64,000 nt of DNA from a virus. The notes under the pieces are model-generated. The model ran no database searches. It was not told where the DNA came from and saw nothing but the letters and a program-made list of their open reading frames with translations. Shown here piece by piece: positions 22,679 through 32,266 of the stretch. Where the stretch lies: positions 56,718 through 120,717 of the IMG/VR virus record IMGVR_UViG_3300009503_000020. One strand, 5' to 3'. A program made the translations under genes and the position numbers. The number at the start of each line of letters is the position of its first letter. Position 1 is the first letter of the stretch.

Positions 22679-23408
22679 TTGGAGACCGTTCTGTTCTCCT
22701 ATTCGTGATCAGGGTTCATGTGGTTCCTGCACTGCCTTTGGAACAATTGGGGCCTGGGAGACTTGCATAAGAATAGCAGAAAACAATCCAAATGATCCAA
22801 TAGACTTGAGTGAGAGAGACTTGTTTGTTTGTTCAGGAGGATATTGTGCACTTGGCAATACAATGGAGAATGTACTCAACAAAGCCTTGAGTGGAGTGGC
22901 TTTAGAAAGTTGTTGCCCTTATGATGGACTAGATCATCTCTGTGGAGAAGGTCGTTGCCCTGACTGGACTAAGACAGGGAAGAGACTAAGGTCCTACAGA
23001 GAAGTAACTGAAAGAGAAGAAATGAAACAGTTGTTAAACAAAGAAGCTCTTGTAGGAGTAATGACAGTCCACCAATCATTTATTAACTATAAAGAAGGAG
23101 TTTATCACAGTCTTGGAGACACAGATCCTATATTAGGTGGACATGCTATTGCAATTGTTGGCTATAGTGATGATTTGCAAGCTTGGTTGGTCAGAAACTC
23201 CTGGGGCACTTCTTGGGGTATGGAAGGTTATGCTTGGGTAGCTTATGGTGATAGTGAGATAGACCAAATAATGTATGAGATTATACCTGATGGACCTATA
23301 AACCCAGTTCCAAGTCCATGCAAGCTAGGAAATGCTATTGCTAAATTCTTGAACTTCTTTGCTTGGTTGTTTCATAGAGAGGGAAGATTTTTCTATCTAA
23401 ACCCATAA
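22665..23408 (+). CDS. Papain-like (C1A) cysteine peptidase
   Basis: About 247 residues from the ATG at 22665; GTG codons at 22653 and 22656 are alternatives. The catalytic set is complete: Gln and Cys in SPIRDQGSCGSCTAF, His in GGHAIAIVGY, Asn in VRNSWGTSWG. A hydrophobic stretch near the C-terminus (IAKFLNFFAWLF) may bind membrane. There is no signal peptide. C1A enzymes are rare in archaeal viruses; possible roles are virion maturation, lysis or attack on host surface proteins. Confidence 0.9.
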   Translation: MGNSDWRPFCSPIRDQGSCGSCTAFGTIGAWETCIRIAENNPNDPIDLSERDLFVCSGGYCALGNTMENVLNKALSGVALESCCPYDGLDHLCGEGRCPDWTKTGKRLRSYREVTEREEMKQLLNKEALVGVMTVHQSFINYKEGVYHSLGDTDPILGGHAIAIVGYSDDLQAWLVRNSWGTSWGMEGYAWVAYGDSEIDQIMYEIIPDGPINPVPSPCKLGNAIAKFLNFFAWLFHREGRFFYLNP

Positions 23409-23420
23409 ACTTTAAATTAG
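23408..23420 (+). promoter_or_regulatory. Probable TATA promoter for small membrane protein gene
   Basis: AACTTTAAATTAG (TATA box at 23411-23419) follows the peptidase stop, 32 bases before the GTG at 23451. AGAGGTGAT lies between as ribosome binding site. Confidence 0.45.
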
Positions 23421-23450
23421 AAGGTGTAAGATTATAAAGAGGTGATAAAT

Positions 23451-23660
23451 GTGTCAGAAGATAAAGAGGTTGTATCTGAAAGAGACAAGCCATTTGTTCT
23501 TGCTCTTATTTCAGCAGGCATTACTATAGTTTCACTTGCTTTTGCTGTTATTGGAGCTTTCCTGCATAATCAAGAAATGACCAACACATCAGTAGAAGCA
23601 CTTAAATTCACATTTCCTTTAACTGCAATGGCTTGGACTTTCTATCTGAAGAAAGAGTAG
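23451..23660 (+). CDS. Small two-span membrane protein, holin-like
   Basis: 69 residues from GTG at 23451, chosen because AGAGGTGA lies 5 bases upstream. Two hydrophobic spans: about residues 16-38 (LALISAGITIVSLAFAVIG) and 50-66. Size and topology fit small holins, and it follows a peptidase and faces another small membrane protein on the other strand. Holin function is inference. Confidence 0.6.
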   Translation: MSEDKEVVSERDKPFVLALISAGITIVSLAFAVIGAFLHNQEMTNTSVEALKFTFPLTAMAWTFYLKKE

Positions 23661-23661
23661 T

Positions 23662-23946
23662 TTAGAGATTAAGAATAGTCCTTACCAACCAAAGAAGAAC
23701 TGCAGTTACTGAAGGACTGACAACAACTGCAAGTATCTTCCAAACCATAATACTTTCTTTTGATTTAGTTTCCAGTTCGTGTTGTTTTTGGATAAGATTT
23801 CCATACTCTTCATTTAATTTACGAAGAGATTCAGTTATTATCTTTAAGTCTTCATTCAAGTGTTTGAAGTCTGTTTCAACCAGAGTCTCAAGTTTAATTA
23901 TACGGTCTCTGAGTTCTCGTATCTCATTTCTTTCAGAAGTGTTCAT
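23662..23946 (-). CDS. Coiled-coil protein with C-terminal membrane anchor
   Basis: 94 residues from the ATG at 23946 (GGTGAT upstream). Residues 5-65 are a strongly charged probable coiled coil; residues 70-90 are hydrophobic (ILAVVVSPSVTAVLLWLV). It meets the holin-like gene end to end, one base apart. Build resembles small phage membrane proteins linked to lysis or to tail-tip functions. Unknown. Confidence 0.6.
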   Translation of the reverse strand: MNTSERNEIRELRDRIIKLETLVETDFKHLNEDLKIITESLRKLNEEYGNLIQKQHELETKSKESIMVWKILAVVVSPSVTAVLLWLVRTILNL

Positions 23947-24268
23947 AGATATCACCAAATGAAATTGAGATTTACACTTATCTAAAGCTTATCTAAGACT
24001 AATTGTTAACAAATAACTCTTGTAGGAATGTTGAGACAAGAGCAACACATGCTAAAGAAATGCCTTTCACATTACTTCAGAACGAAAGGTAACGCTTGAA
24101 TATTTAAAGTGGTTGAAGAGGCTGTCGAGGTCGGTCCAGATGGACTATGACTTCGAGAACGTTTAGAAGTCTGAAACATTAAATAATTGCTACTCAAGGC
24201 ATGTCAGAAGTGAAGTTCATATTAGGGGGAAAAAAAAATTGTGGGCAATCTGACTTCTGAGTAAGCGC
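23947..24268. promoter_or_regulatory. Non-coding region with repeats, hairpin and T-tract terminator
   Basis: No gene seen. CTTATCTAA occurs twice, 11 bp apart (23977-23985, 23988-23996). TATTTAAAG (24101-24109) could be a TATA box on either strand. TCGAGGTC/GACTTCGA with an inner GTCC/GGAC form a hairpin (24125-24156). TCAGAAGT (24205-24212) and ACTTCTGA (24253-24260) are inverted copies flanking a run of A, which is a T tract on the minus strand, a likely terminator for the virion genes. GTAAGCGCTTAC (24261-24272) is a perfect palindrome over the hub gene stop. Confidence 0.5.
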
Positions 24269-27200
24269 TTACCTATGAGTATGTGGTGAATGACCCCAAA
24301 TAACCCAATTAACCATGCCGTTCATTGGATCATAGATACCGAAATTGTACACATAAACATCAATTGTATTACCTTTTATATTCTTTGGGATTGTTATAAC
24401 AAATGTCCAATAATTGTAAAGAGCTGTGCTTTTCACTTCATTCCATGCATTTATCCATCCAGGAGGGCATTGTTCGGGGTCGCTGGATGGATAGAATTCA
24501 CCTGTTGACTCATTTTTAACTGCTACTGCAAATTCATTTGCGTATCCGTCCGAACCAATCCAAAGACCAGTTGTCAAATGAATGTGGCAAATTAACACTT
24601 CGAAATCTTCATTTGGAACCGTTATTGCACAATACATTTTGTTCCAAGTTCCTGCTCTTATTGCTTCGGCTGTTCCTGTAGTCTTAGCACGGGCGTTAAC
24701 TATTCCAGTTGTTGGCACTGCCGCTCTTATTTCACTAAAAACGACATCATCATAATATGTAGTGTAAGTAGCTGATGTTCCAGCATACAAATGTATTCTA
24801 GCATATCTAACATTTGCTTGATATGTGCCATCAGTGGGCACTGTAGCAGTTACTTCGTGATAATCCCAAGATGTGCCTAGAGTCTTAACTGAGGATTGTA
24901 CTTCATTAAGATATGAAGAACCATCAGGAGCATACCAAGCAATGTGTATGATTCCTCCAGCTGGTGTATAAGAATTGTCAGCTTTTGCATAACATCTTGC
25001 ATACAGTTTTTGTCCAGGTCTCACTGGTATGCTGACTGATTGCCATTCTTTGTATGTTCCACTTGTTGAAATCTTACTCCAAATACATCTCTTGCCTTTA
25101 TAGGCAGAGCTTGAAGAACCATAGTCTGTACCTTTTGTTCCAGAAGGTGGTGTCCAATAGTCTGGAATATCATCCCCATCAACATCTTCTTCAAAACATG
25201 GATTTGGCAAGATAGTTTCAGGAGGCGCATTGTATTTAGTTAAAGGATATCGAGGAATGTATCCTTTTTCTCCTGTCTGTCCAATGAACCTTAGCGTATC
25301 ATCAGGAGTCCAGTAGTATAAGGCTCCTTCTTTAGTAGGTTCATTTGTATCGAGCCTAGAAAGCTGTAGTTGGTCAGTTGTTATAGCATTTGCTGCTATT
25401 TGTGTTGCAGTAACTGTTTGAGCACTGATTTGCCCACCATCAATCTTAGTTACATCTCCAGCTTTTTGCCAACTATTCACAAAGTATGTTGTACCATCCA
25501 ATAATATCTGACTAGCCTTTATAGCTAAGGAAGAGTCTGATGTAATATGAGTGGTATTTATCTGTCCTGCTTTGATATGGTCTGCCAAGATACTCTTAGC
25601 TGCTATACAACCAGCACCAATTGTTGGAGTATAGCTGTCAAACATCAAAATAGTGGATGGTGCATCTGTCTTTCTGTCAATCACAGTAACTAATCCTTTT
25701 CCTGTTCCTACAGCACTGCTATAGTCAGTAGTGATATGCAAATTACTGTCAGTATCTTGCCAATAAACGAAATGATTGCCAACTACTGAACTTGATAGTT
25801 TTGTTCCAGAAAGATCACCAGCAATTGTTTTAGTTGTTCCATCAGCAAATTTAATCGTTGCATCTTTCGTAGTCACTATACTAGTATCATAACCAGCACC
25901 AAAATATATTCTTCCTCTTGTAGTGTAGATGCCACCAAAATATGAAGTGCTTCTGTATGAATAATATGAGACCCTCCATGTACCAGCTGGTAGAGAAGTG
26001 ACGTTAAGCTGTTCAGTTACAGCTTTTATTTTTTCTTGATACCCAGAACCACTGTCTATGTAAAATTTTATACACAGCCTATCCGTTGTTGCAAATGTTG
26101 CACCTCCAAAAGAATAATCTGCTGTCTGAATTCCAGAACCATTTGAAGACCTGTAAACAATAGCAACAGGGGTACCAGCTGTCAGTTCTGTTTCAGTGCC
26201 ATCAGAGGCAACTTTGAAAATCCTGATGCCACAGTAAACAGGATAGTAAGTTTCTGTATCTCCTGTTATGTCCTCAACATAAGTGCTGGTATCACTGTTG
26301 ACAAGTCCAAAGTTGTAATAAGTATTTGAACCAACTGTTACTGTATCTGTTCTAACATAACGTTTCCAAGACTCAACAGCTCCAGAACTACCATAGTAAA
26401 ATGTGCCTCTTGAAACACAGTTCTCAAATATTTTAAGATTAGATGTCCAAGGACGACTCTCAATTGATAAATCAAGAGGAGTGACTTTAAGAGGAGTATA
26501 AGTGCTTGAACTAGAAGTTACACTGCTTGCATTCAGAGCAGTGTCAACTGCTGCTGCTCCTACATAGTAGGCTGAATAGTCGGAAGCTTTCCAAAAGAAT
26601 ATTGGCCTTGTAGATGTTCCTACAGGAGTGGAAGGAGGATAAGTTGTTCCTACATAAAATACATAATGACTAAAGTCTGTTGCAAAGACTGCACCACATT
26701 CAATAATAAGTCCATCAATTGCTGGAGTAGCTGAAGCACTTGCTGGTGCACTAGGTGCTACTTGATTAGGGGCAGTAGTCGCAGTTGTCACATTGTAATG
26801 AGGAGTATTATTTTTGTCAATAAATGTGAAGGTGTTGTTCCAAGGACCTGCTTCACCTAACTTAGTTACTGCACAAACCTCAACTTCATAAGTTGTGTTG
26901 CCTTCTAGAAATGTTGTGTTGACTGAAGGATTACCAGAAGAAGGTTGTTGAACAAATATAGGATGCCAATCACTAGTACCATACTTTCTGTAAGAGACAA
27001 AATATCCTCCAGCACCTTCTACTCTGGTAATAGTAACGTTTAACCAGACTTTAAAGTCAGAGACTGTATCTATTACTTGATTATAGGCAGAAACAGTGAA
27101 TGATGAGACTGAGAGTGTATTTTGAAAAACTTGATCTTGCGCATCTACCTTCAGTGGTGAACCATAAACTTCAGTACTTGGTCCTGACTCATTCCCTACT

Positions 27201-29008
27201 CTATCCACAGCCTTTACTTTATAGTAATAAGTAACACCTAAAGTAGTTGAAGTATCTGTGAACATGTTAGTATCTACTGCAGCAAAAGTTCCCTCTCCAC
27301 CAGATATTGTTCCTCTAAGGATAATATACCTGTCCAAATCTGCTTCTGTGTTAGCATCCCAGGCCAAGAGAATAGAAAGGGGTTTAGGAGTTAGTTGTAG
27401 ATTTACAGGAGTTACAGGAGGACCAGGTGGATAGTCTAATACAACAGTAGGTTCTTGAGGAGTGGCTGAAGGACCAGATACAGTTACACTTGGTTCTAGG
27501 TTCTCAGATTCATCTTCACCTAAACGTTGTTCATGTTCCTGGACTATCTCTGCTGCAGTCTTTGTCAAAGAAGATATTTCTAGTTCAGTATAGAGGTCTC
27601 CCTCATCTAAGTGATGTGTTAAGCCTACTATCTTTACATTAGAAATTGTTCCTTCAGATACACTGATAGTTATTAAGTCTCCTAGCTCATAAGCTTCCTT
27701 GAGATCTATTGTGACTATATTCTCTAAGATATCCTTAGGATCTTTATTCTCTTGTATTATAGAATTAGCTATCTCTTGACACTCTTCTGTAGTACGTAGA
27801 GAGTCTTTTATGATTGCAGGGCATTCATGTAGACCATATGTATTTTGAGAATTGGTATCCTCTGCTGTAGCATATATTCTCCCTTCAGAGAAGAAGAGTT
27901 TATCTACAAACAGTGATGCACTAATGTAAGTAGAGTATTGTACTTGAATACGAACCTTCGAGATACTGTCCCATGTTGGAGAACCAGTCGAAGACCAGCT
28001 AGTATCAGGACCAACTTCTAGAGATATTTCCTTCCAAGAAGTAGCATACTTATCAAAATTATTTACTAAGTTCCCACTAGAGAAGTAGTTTGAAGTGTCT
28101 TTGTAGAGGTATATAGAGACATCAGTTAGATAACCACTAGACATAGCATTGCCTATACTTACATTTATTTTCTTAGGAGACCATTTTTGTGAAAAGTCAA
28201 GAGGAGTAGCAAATGTGAATTGCAAATACTGTGAGTTGATCCCTGCTGCTGAAGACCTAATTGAGTATGATCCAGCTCGAGGAGGAAGAACAGCATCCTT
28301 ATCTGCTAGTGAGAGAGTTCCAGAGGCTGTCCATGTGCCATTTGTTCCAGATAGTTCTTCACATAAGTCTCCTGAAGTTGGGAAGAGATACTGTTTACCA
28401 AGAACAGCTACTCTATTGATTATATTAGATGTATCTTTCTTGTACGAATGAGAATCAAGGTCTTCTTCAGTTAGTGTTCCTCTATCGGTTCCAGACTCAA
28501 AGAAATGAAAGTCTTTGTTTGCATCAATGTACCACATCCAACCAGTTCTAGCACATATCTCCTCAACTCCCTCTAGTATTGTCTTATTCACAAGAGTTAA
28601 TGTGAGAGGAACAGTATTTGATTGAACATGGTTAGTAGTTATCTGACCAGAAAGAGGTTGCAATAAATCTACTAAGATAGTACTTGCTGGAGTCTCTGTG
28701 TATCGTTTTGTTACTGTTCTAAGTTCTAGAGTAGAAGAGATATCCTCTGCAGTAGCTTCTAAGACAGGTTGTCCTTCAGATGATTTTCTTTTGTATGATT
28801 TCACAGAACCTGAAAATATCTTCAGAGAAGAACCATATATCTCTAGTGTATCTCCTTCAGTTATAGGTTGGGCTAGTTCTTCTAAGAGGACAGAGACTGT
28901 TGCAGTTTGAGATTTACCTTTCTGCTTTGTAACTTCAAAACTGTCAACTAAAGTAGTTAAGTCATATGTATTAGAACCATGCTTATGGATAACTTGGTAG
29001 TCTCCCAT
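24269..29008 (-). CDS. Tail hub / central tail fibre protein
   Basis: 1579 residues. The first 480 residues look like a baseplate hub (gp27/Tal-like): TLVDSFEVTKQKGKSQTATV and CARTGWMWYIDANKDFHFF. After a Pro-rich linker come fibronectin type III-like domains (near 540-630 and 650-760), a fibre region with many Thr/Ser/Gly and heptad-like ADHIKAG...ITSDSSLAIKA stretches (near 1130-1230), and a carbohydrate-binding-like domain starting NPCFEEDVDGDDIPDYW. It is last in the tail module, the usual place. It would close the tail tip and touch the host. No lysozyme motif seen. Confidence 0.8.
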   Translation of the reverse strand: MGDYQVIHKHGSNTYDLTTLVDSFEVTKQKGKSQTATVSVLLEELAQPITEGDTLEIYGSSLKIFSGSVKSYKRKSSEGQPVLEATAEDISSTLELRTVTKRYTETPASTILVDLLQPLSGQITTNHVQSNTVPLTLTLVNKTILEGVEEICARTGWMWYIDANKDFHFFESGTDRGTLTEEDLDSHSYKKDTSNIINRVAVLGKQYLFPTSGDLCEELSGTNGTWTASGTLSLADKDAVLPPRAGSYSIRSSAAGINSQYLQFTFATPLDFSQKWSPKKINVSIGNAMSSGYLTDVSIYLYKDTSNYFSSGNLVNNFDKYATSWKEISLEVGPDTSWSSTGSPTWDSISKVRIQVQYSTYISASLFVDKLFFSEGRIYATAEDTNSQNTYGLHECPAIIKDSLRTTEECQEIANSIIQENKDPKDILENIVTIDLKEAYELGDLITISVSEGTISNVKIVGLTHHLDEGDLYTELEISSLTKTAAEIVQEHEQRLGEDESENLEPSVTVSGPSATPQEPTVVLDYPPGPPVTPVNLQLTPKPLSILLAWDANTEADLDRYIILRGTISGGEGTFAAVDTNMFTDTSTTLGVTYYYKVKAVDRVGNESGPSTEVYGSPLKVDAQDQVFQNTLSVSSFTVSAYNQVIDTVSDFKVWLNVTITRVEGAGGYFVSYRKYGTSDWHPIFVQQPSSGNPSVNTTFLEGNTTYEVEVCAVTKLGEAGPWNNTFTFIDKNNTPHYNVTTATTAPNQVAPSAPASASATPAIDGLIIECGAVFATDFSHYVFYVGTTYPPSTPVGTSTRPIFFWKASDYSAYYVGAAAVDTALNASSVTSSSSTYTPLKVTPLDLSIESRPWTSNLKIFENCVSRGTFYYGSSGAVESWKRYVRTDTVTVGSNTYYNFGLVNSDTSTYVEDITGDTETYYPVYCGIRIFKVASDGTETELTAGTPVAIVYRSSNGSGIQTADYSFGGATFATTDRLCIKFYIDSGSGYQEKIKAVTEQLNVTSLPAGTWRVSYYSYRSTSYFGGIYTTRGRIYFGAGYDTSIVTTKDATIKFADGTTKTIAGDLSGTKLSSSVVGNHFVYWQDTDSNLHITTDYSSAVGTGKGLVTVIDRKTDAPSTILMFDSYTPTIGAGCIAAKSILADHIKAGQINTTHITSDSSLAIKASQILLDGTTYFVNSWQKAGDVTKIDGGQISAQTVTATQIAANAITTDQLQLSRLDTNEPTKEGALYYWTPDDTLRFIGQTGEKGYIPRYPLTKYNAPPETILPNPCFEEDVDGDDIPDYWTPPSGTKGTDYGSSSSAYKGKRCIWSKISTSGTYKEWQSVSIPVRPGQKLYARCYAKADNSYTPAGGIIHIAWYAPDGSSYLNEVQSSVKTLGTSWDYHEVTATVPTDGTYQANVRYARIHLYAGTSATYTTYYDDVVFSEIRAAVPTTGIVNARAKTTGTAEAIRAGTWNKMYCAITVPNEDFEVLICHIHLTTGLWIGSDGYANEFAVAVKNESTGEFYPSSDPEQCPPGWINAWNEVKSTALYNYWTFVITIPKNIKGNTIDVYVYNFGIYDPMNGMVNWVIWGHSPHTHR

Positions 29009-29446
29009 TTAGAGTTCCACCCTCTCTAGCTTTAGAGTGTATTCAAAGATTGTCTTTCCTGGAACTTGATTGCAAGAAAAATCAGTAATAACAAAGTAGC
29101 TTGTAGTTGCACTTGGAGGATAAGAAGAACCATCATCTATAGACTGATTAGCAGGACTCTGAAATCTAGTACCTAAATCAAGAGTAAATTTAGAGTTTCG
29201 TGTTGCAAGTGCTTCTAACTTTAGTCTGTCTGTTTCATTCTGAAGAATACCGTCTAAGGTAATTGTTTCTGCTCTCCTATAACGCCATTTTGCTTTCTTC
29301 AGTTCTTTTATTCCAGCATGTCTAACTCTCCAGGTTACATTAGCAGTCTTCTTTATAGAGGATGGTTCAGGATTGAATGTGAATGATACTCCTGTAGAAA
29401 CATAACTCCCATTTTGAAAATGATACTCATTTAGTTTAACTGTCAT
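29009..29446 (-). CDS. Distal tail-like protein
   Basis: 145 residues, beta-rich. Between tape measure and hub genes, the usual place for a distal tail (Dit) protein that joins tube to tip. NPEPSSIKKTANVTWRVRHAG and ITLDGILQNETDRLKLEAL resemble Dit/LysM-less tail-tip proteins of archaeal and bacterial phages. It abuts the hub gene with no gap. Call rests mainly on position. Confidence 0.65.
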   Translation of the reverse strand: MTVKLNEYHFQNGSYVSTGVSFTFNPEPSSIKKTANVTWRVRHAGIKELKKAKWRYRRAETITLDGILQNETDRLKLEALATRNSKFTLDLGTRFQSPANQSIDDGSSYPPSATTSYFVITDFSCNQVPGKTIFEYTLKLERVEL

Positions 29447-31656
29447 TATCTTGTCCTCCCTATTTCAGTACCTTGCAACCTGTTTATTTCTTGAGCTAGC
29501 TTAGTGATGTCTGCCTCTTCCCTTATAGTTGCTGTGATATAGAATGTATTGTACACTTCTCTAGTACCTGGAGTGCCTCTAGCAGGAACTATTTCTTCTC
29601 CAGCATGAACTACAGCAAGTCCTGTCTTAGTAACTACTCCACCTTCTTCAAATGTTGGTAAATGTCTAAGTGCTTCAGTTACTGCACCAGGTCCACCTAT
29701 AGCTGCAATTACTCCAAGAGGTATTGCTAATGCTCCTAAAGCAAGAGCTAATGCTCCTACTGACAAGGCTAAAGCTCCAAAGCTAATAGCTGCAAGGCCT
29801 GCTGAAACAGCTAGTGCTCCAAGAGCAACACTTGCAGCTAAGAGGCCAGGAGCTGCTGCAACTAAGAACTGAAGAGCTGGCATCATGTCGTTTAAACCTT
29901 TGGCAACTGTCTGTAGACCTATTCCTGCTACAATTAAAGCAGCTCCGAATGCAGCTACCCCTGCAGCAATAAGGAACATAGCAATAGCACCTAATACTGC
30001 AAGATCAAAGAGTGAGCCAAGAAGAACAACAATCAAGGCAAAAGCTCCCATTGCCGTTGCCAGACCAAGTAGAGTCTCTGTAAGTCCTTCCACTCCTCCT
30101 GTTACTTGTAGCAAAGGAGGAAGAATTTGAGTTAAGATTATCAAGAATAGAGAAACTACACCCAGTAAAGCAGCAAAGGCTGCTACACCTAAGAATATAT
30201 TTTCTGATGTACTTCCTAGAAGTTCTGAAAGAAGAGATAGTCCAGCTAAGAAACCTAAGATAGCTCCAAACAAGGCAGCTACTGCTGCTACACCTTCCCA
30301 AACATTCACTCCTAGACTACCAAATACACTGAATAAGTAAGCTATTGCTGCTACCAGAGCAGCTGTTGCAGCGACTAGTGCTGCATTTGCTAAAGTCATC
30401 TTCCATGAGACTGCACTTACAGCATCACCTGCTTGCACAAAATCAAACAACTTGCCAACTGCTTTAGCTACAAAGGAACCAACATTTGAGAAGATATCAA
30501 AGAGTTTTGGTCCAACAAGGAGTACTGCTCCTATAGCTAAAGCTACAGCTATTAGAGTCTTAGCTAATTCAGGATTTGCTTCCATCCAATCTACAAAGGA
30601 CTCAATTACAGGACCTAGTGGTTCAAATAGATCTATAAGCAAGTCTCCTATTGTTTGAAATAGATCTTGCAAGGGTTCAAAGTTAGCTATTAGAAAAGAA
30701 ACTACTCCACCTAAGAGGAGTCCACCTAAAGCAAATTTAGCTGCTGCTTTAGTTCCTCCCTTGAGAGTTTCTGTTAAACCTCTGCCTGTTTTTGCTTCTT
30801 TCTTGAACCCTGAAGCTCCTTCGGTAGTACTTACTCCCATATTTTCTAGTTGGTCAGTAACTGTTTCAGTTTGAATCTCATTCTTTAAAAGAGCACGGTT
30901 TGTTCTAGCTATCTCTGCTTCATAGAGCTTAAGTTTTTCTTGATAGTCAGGTAGACCTTGAGCATAAGCTGCCCAGGAAGCTGCATTCTCTTCTAATGTT
31001 TTCTTGTTAGCAAGTAGAGTTGCTTTCTGAGTTTTTAAAGAAGATAATGTTCCTAGCAGCTTGTTCTTGGTGATGTCTGCCTCTGTTCCAATTCCTTTCA
31101 CTGAGGCTATATATGCTAACATAGCCTCCTTACCTTCAGTAAACCCTATCACTAAGGCTCTGAGAGAGGCTCCAAGACCTAAGTGAGCTTTCCCAGCTAT
31201 CATTAGTGTACCTGAATACAAAGTGAAAGCTCCAACTGCTGTCAAAACTTTAGAAATTAACTTAGTGAAAAGCAGTATACCAATTCCTAACAGAACAAGG
31301 AATTGCAAGACAGGACTTTGTTCTAGAGCATTTGCAAAGTCTTCTATAAGACCTACTACTTCATCTATAAATGGTGCTAGTATATCACCTATAACTGAAC
31401 CTACATCTTCTAAAGCCCAGCTGATGTCTTCAAGACCAGCTTCCCAATCTAGTGAACCAGAGAGTGCTCGATTAACTCCAGTTAAGAAAGGAGTTATAGC
31501 TCTATCAATAGTACCTCCTAAACGCATCAAGTCACGGCCAGTAAGTCTCAGACTTAGACCTAACTTCTGTATCATTCTGTCTACTTCAGAAATAGGTTCA
31601 ACAGAGCCTTTGACTGTAAACAGTAGGTCTATTGGGAAGAGAGCAGACACTCTCAT
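29446..31656 (-). CDS. Tape measure protein
   Basis: 736 residues, with long hydrophobic Ala/Gly/Leu-rich stretches, predicted helices and coiled-coil segments (about residues 200-260), and a C-terminal part with repeated Ala/Leu/Gly runs ending in a VVHAGEEIVPARGTPG motif typical of tape measures. It lies after the tail chaperone frameshift pair, as in most long-tailed phages. At about 1.5 angstrom per residue it would set a tail near 110 nm. Start overlaps nothing; stop touches the Dit-like gene. Confidence 0.9.
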   Translation of the reverse strand: MRVSALFPIDLLFTVKGSVEPISEVDRMIQKLGLSLRLTGRDLMRLGGTIDRAITPFLTGVNRALSGSLDWEAGLEDISWALEDVGSVIGDILAPFIDEVVGLIEDFANALEQSPVLQFLVLLGIGILLFTKLISKVLTAVGAFTLYSGTLMIAGKAHLGLGASLRALVIGFTEGKEAMLAYIASVKGIGTEADITKNKLLGTLSSLKTQKATLLANKKTLEENAASWAAYAQGLPDYQEKLKLYEAEIARTNRALLKNEIQTETVTDQLENMGVSTTEGASGFKKEAKTGRGLTETLKGGTKAAAKFALGGLLLGGVVSFLIANFEPLQDLFQTIGDLLIDLFEPLGPVIESFVDWMEANPELAKTLIAVALAIGAVLLVGPKLFDIFSNVGSFVAKAVGKLFDFVQAGDAVSAVSWKMTLANAALVAATAALVAAIAYLFSVFGSLGVNVWEGVAAVAALFGAILGFLAGLSLLSELLGSTSENIFLGVAAFAALLGVVSLFLIILTQILPPLLQVTGGVEGLTETLLGLATAMGAFALIVVLLGSLFDLAVLGAIAMFLIAAGVAAFGAALIVAGIGLQTVAKGLNDMMPALQFLVAAAPGLLAASVALGALAVSAGLAAISFGALALSVGALALALGALAIPLGVIAAIGGPGAVTEALRHLPTFEEGGVVTKTGLAVVHAGEEIVPARGTPGTREVYNTFYITATIREEADITKLAQEINRLQGTEIGRTR

Positions 31657-31724
31657 CCACCTCTAGTTACTATAATTGAAAGACAAAAGAAACAAGGGAA
31701 TTGGAAGACAGTTTTCATAGTGTG

Positions 31725-31889
31725 TTACCTTTTAGAAGCAGCTCTCCTTTCTCTTTCTTTCTGTTCCTCTAGTTCCCTTACTATCCAATTGAATTGTGGT
31801 AAGGTTAACTTGCGTACATCATCAAGAGTCCAGTGCATATGATACATCACTTGAAAGACTGTCTTTAAGACTTTGTTCTGAAAAAATTT
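31725..31889 (-). CDS. Tail assembly chaperone frameshift extension
   Basis: This open stretch in the -1 frame continues from the slippery site at 31880-31889 to TAA at 31725-31727, adding about 52 residues. It contains VMYHMHWTLDDVRKLTLPQF and NWIVRELEEQ, a sequence type found in chaperone T domains, and a Lys/Glu/Arg-rich end. There is no good start codon or binding site of its own, so it is most likely made only by frameshift as the 159-residue long form. Confidence 0.8.
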   Translation of the reverse strand, partial: KFFQNKVLKTVFQVMYHMHWTLDDVRKLTLPQFNWIVRELEEQKERERRAASKR

Positions 31890-32203
31890 TCTAGTTTAGC
31901 TAGTGACTCTCTGTCAAGTTCTGAGAACTTAGAGATCTCCCAGACAAGTTGCAAGAGTGTCTTGTGTGACATCTTTCTTATCTGCTCTACTGTCAACTTA
32001 GGACTTACAAGGCATTTGTAGACAAGCCAAATGTTCTGTTCTAGTTGAGAGTCCTTTGCTACTTTAAGGATATCAGCTAGTTCACCTACTGTTATCTTTT
32101 TGATCTTTACAGACTTACCTTCAATAGTAACTATCTTTTCTCCTTCTGCAGGAGCTAGCAAGTCTGCTACTTCAGCTAATTCTGTACCTTCAGCTGTCGA
32201 CAT
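31865..32203 (-). CDS. Tail assembly chaperone, short form
   Basis: 112 residues, acidic and helical: IKKITVGELADILKVAKDS and a LAKLENFF end. It sits between tail tube and tape measure genes, where phage G/GT chaperones lie. The last codons contain a slippery sequence (A AAT TTT TTC) that allows a -1 shift into the extension that ends at 31725. Short and long forms together guide tail polymerisation around the tape measure. AGGTGAATAAAT lies before the start. Confidence 0.85.
   Translation of the reverse strand: MSTAEGTELAEVADLLAPAEGEKIVTIEGKSVKIKKITVGELADILKVAKDSQLEQNIWLVYKCLVSPKLTVEQIRKMSHKTLLQLVWEISKFSELDRESLAKLENFFRTKS
31880..31889 (-). promoter_or_regulatory. -1 programmed frameshift slippery site
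   Basis: On the minus strand the bases are AAAATTTTTTC at the chaperone end; in frame they read A AAT TTT (X XXY YYZ form) followed by T TTT TTC, a second fit. Zero-frame translation stops six codons later, and the -1 frame is open for 52 codons. Slipping gives the long chaperone. Confidence 0.75.
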
Positions 32204-32266
32204 ATTTATTCACCTTCCTTTCTTGGAAGTCAAACCCTTACTTGGGTATGATATACTTCCTTATGG

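Noticed and set aside
24125-24156. tRNA or C/D box RNA
   Set aside because: The hairpin lacks a cloverleaf, TPsiC-like loop or both C and D boxes; kept only as a structured stretch.
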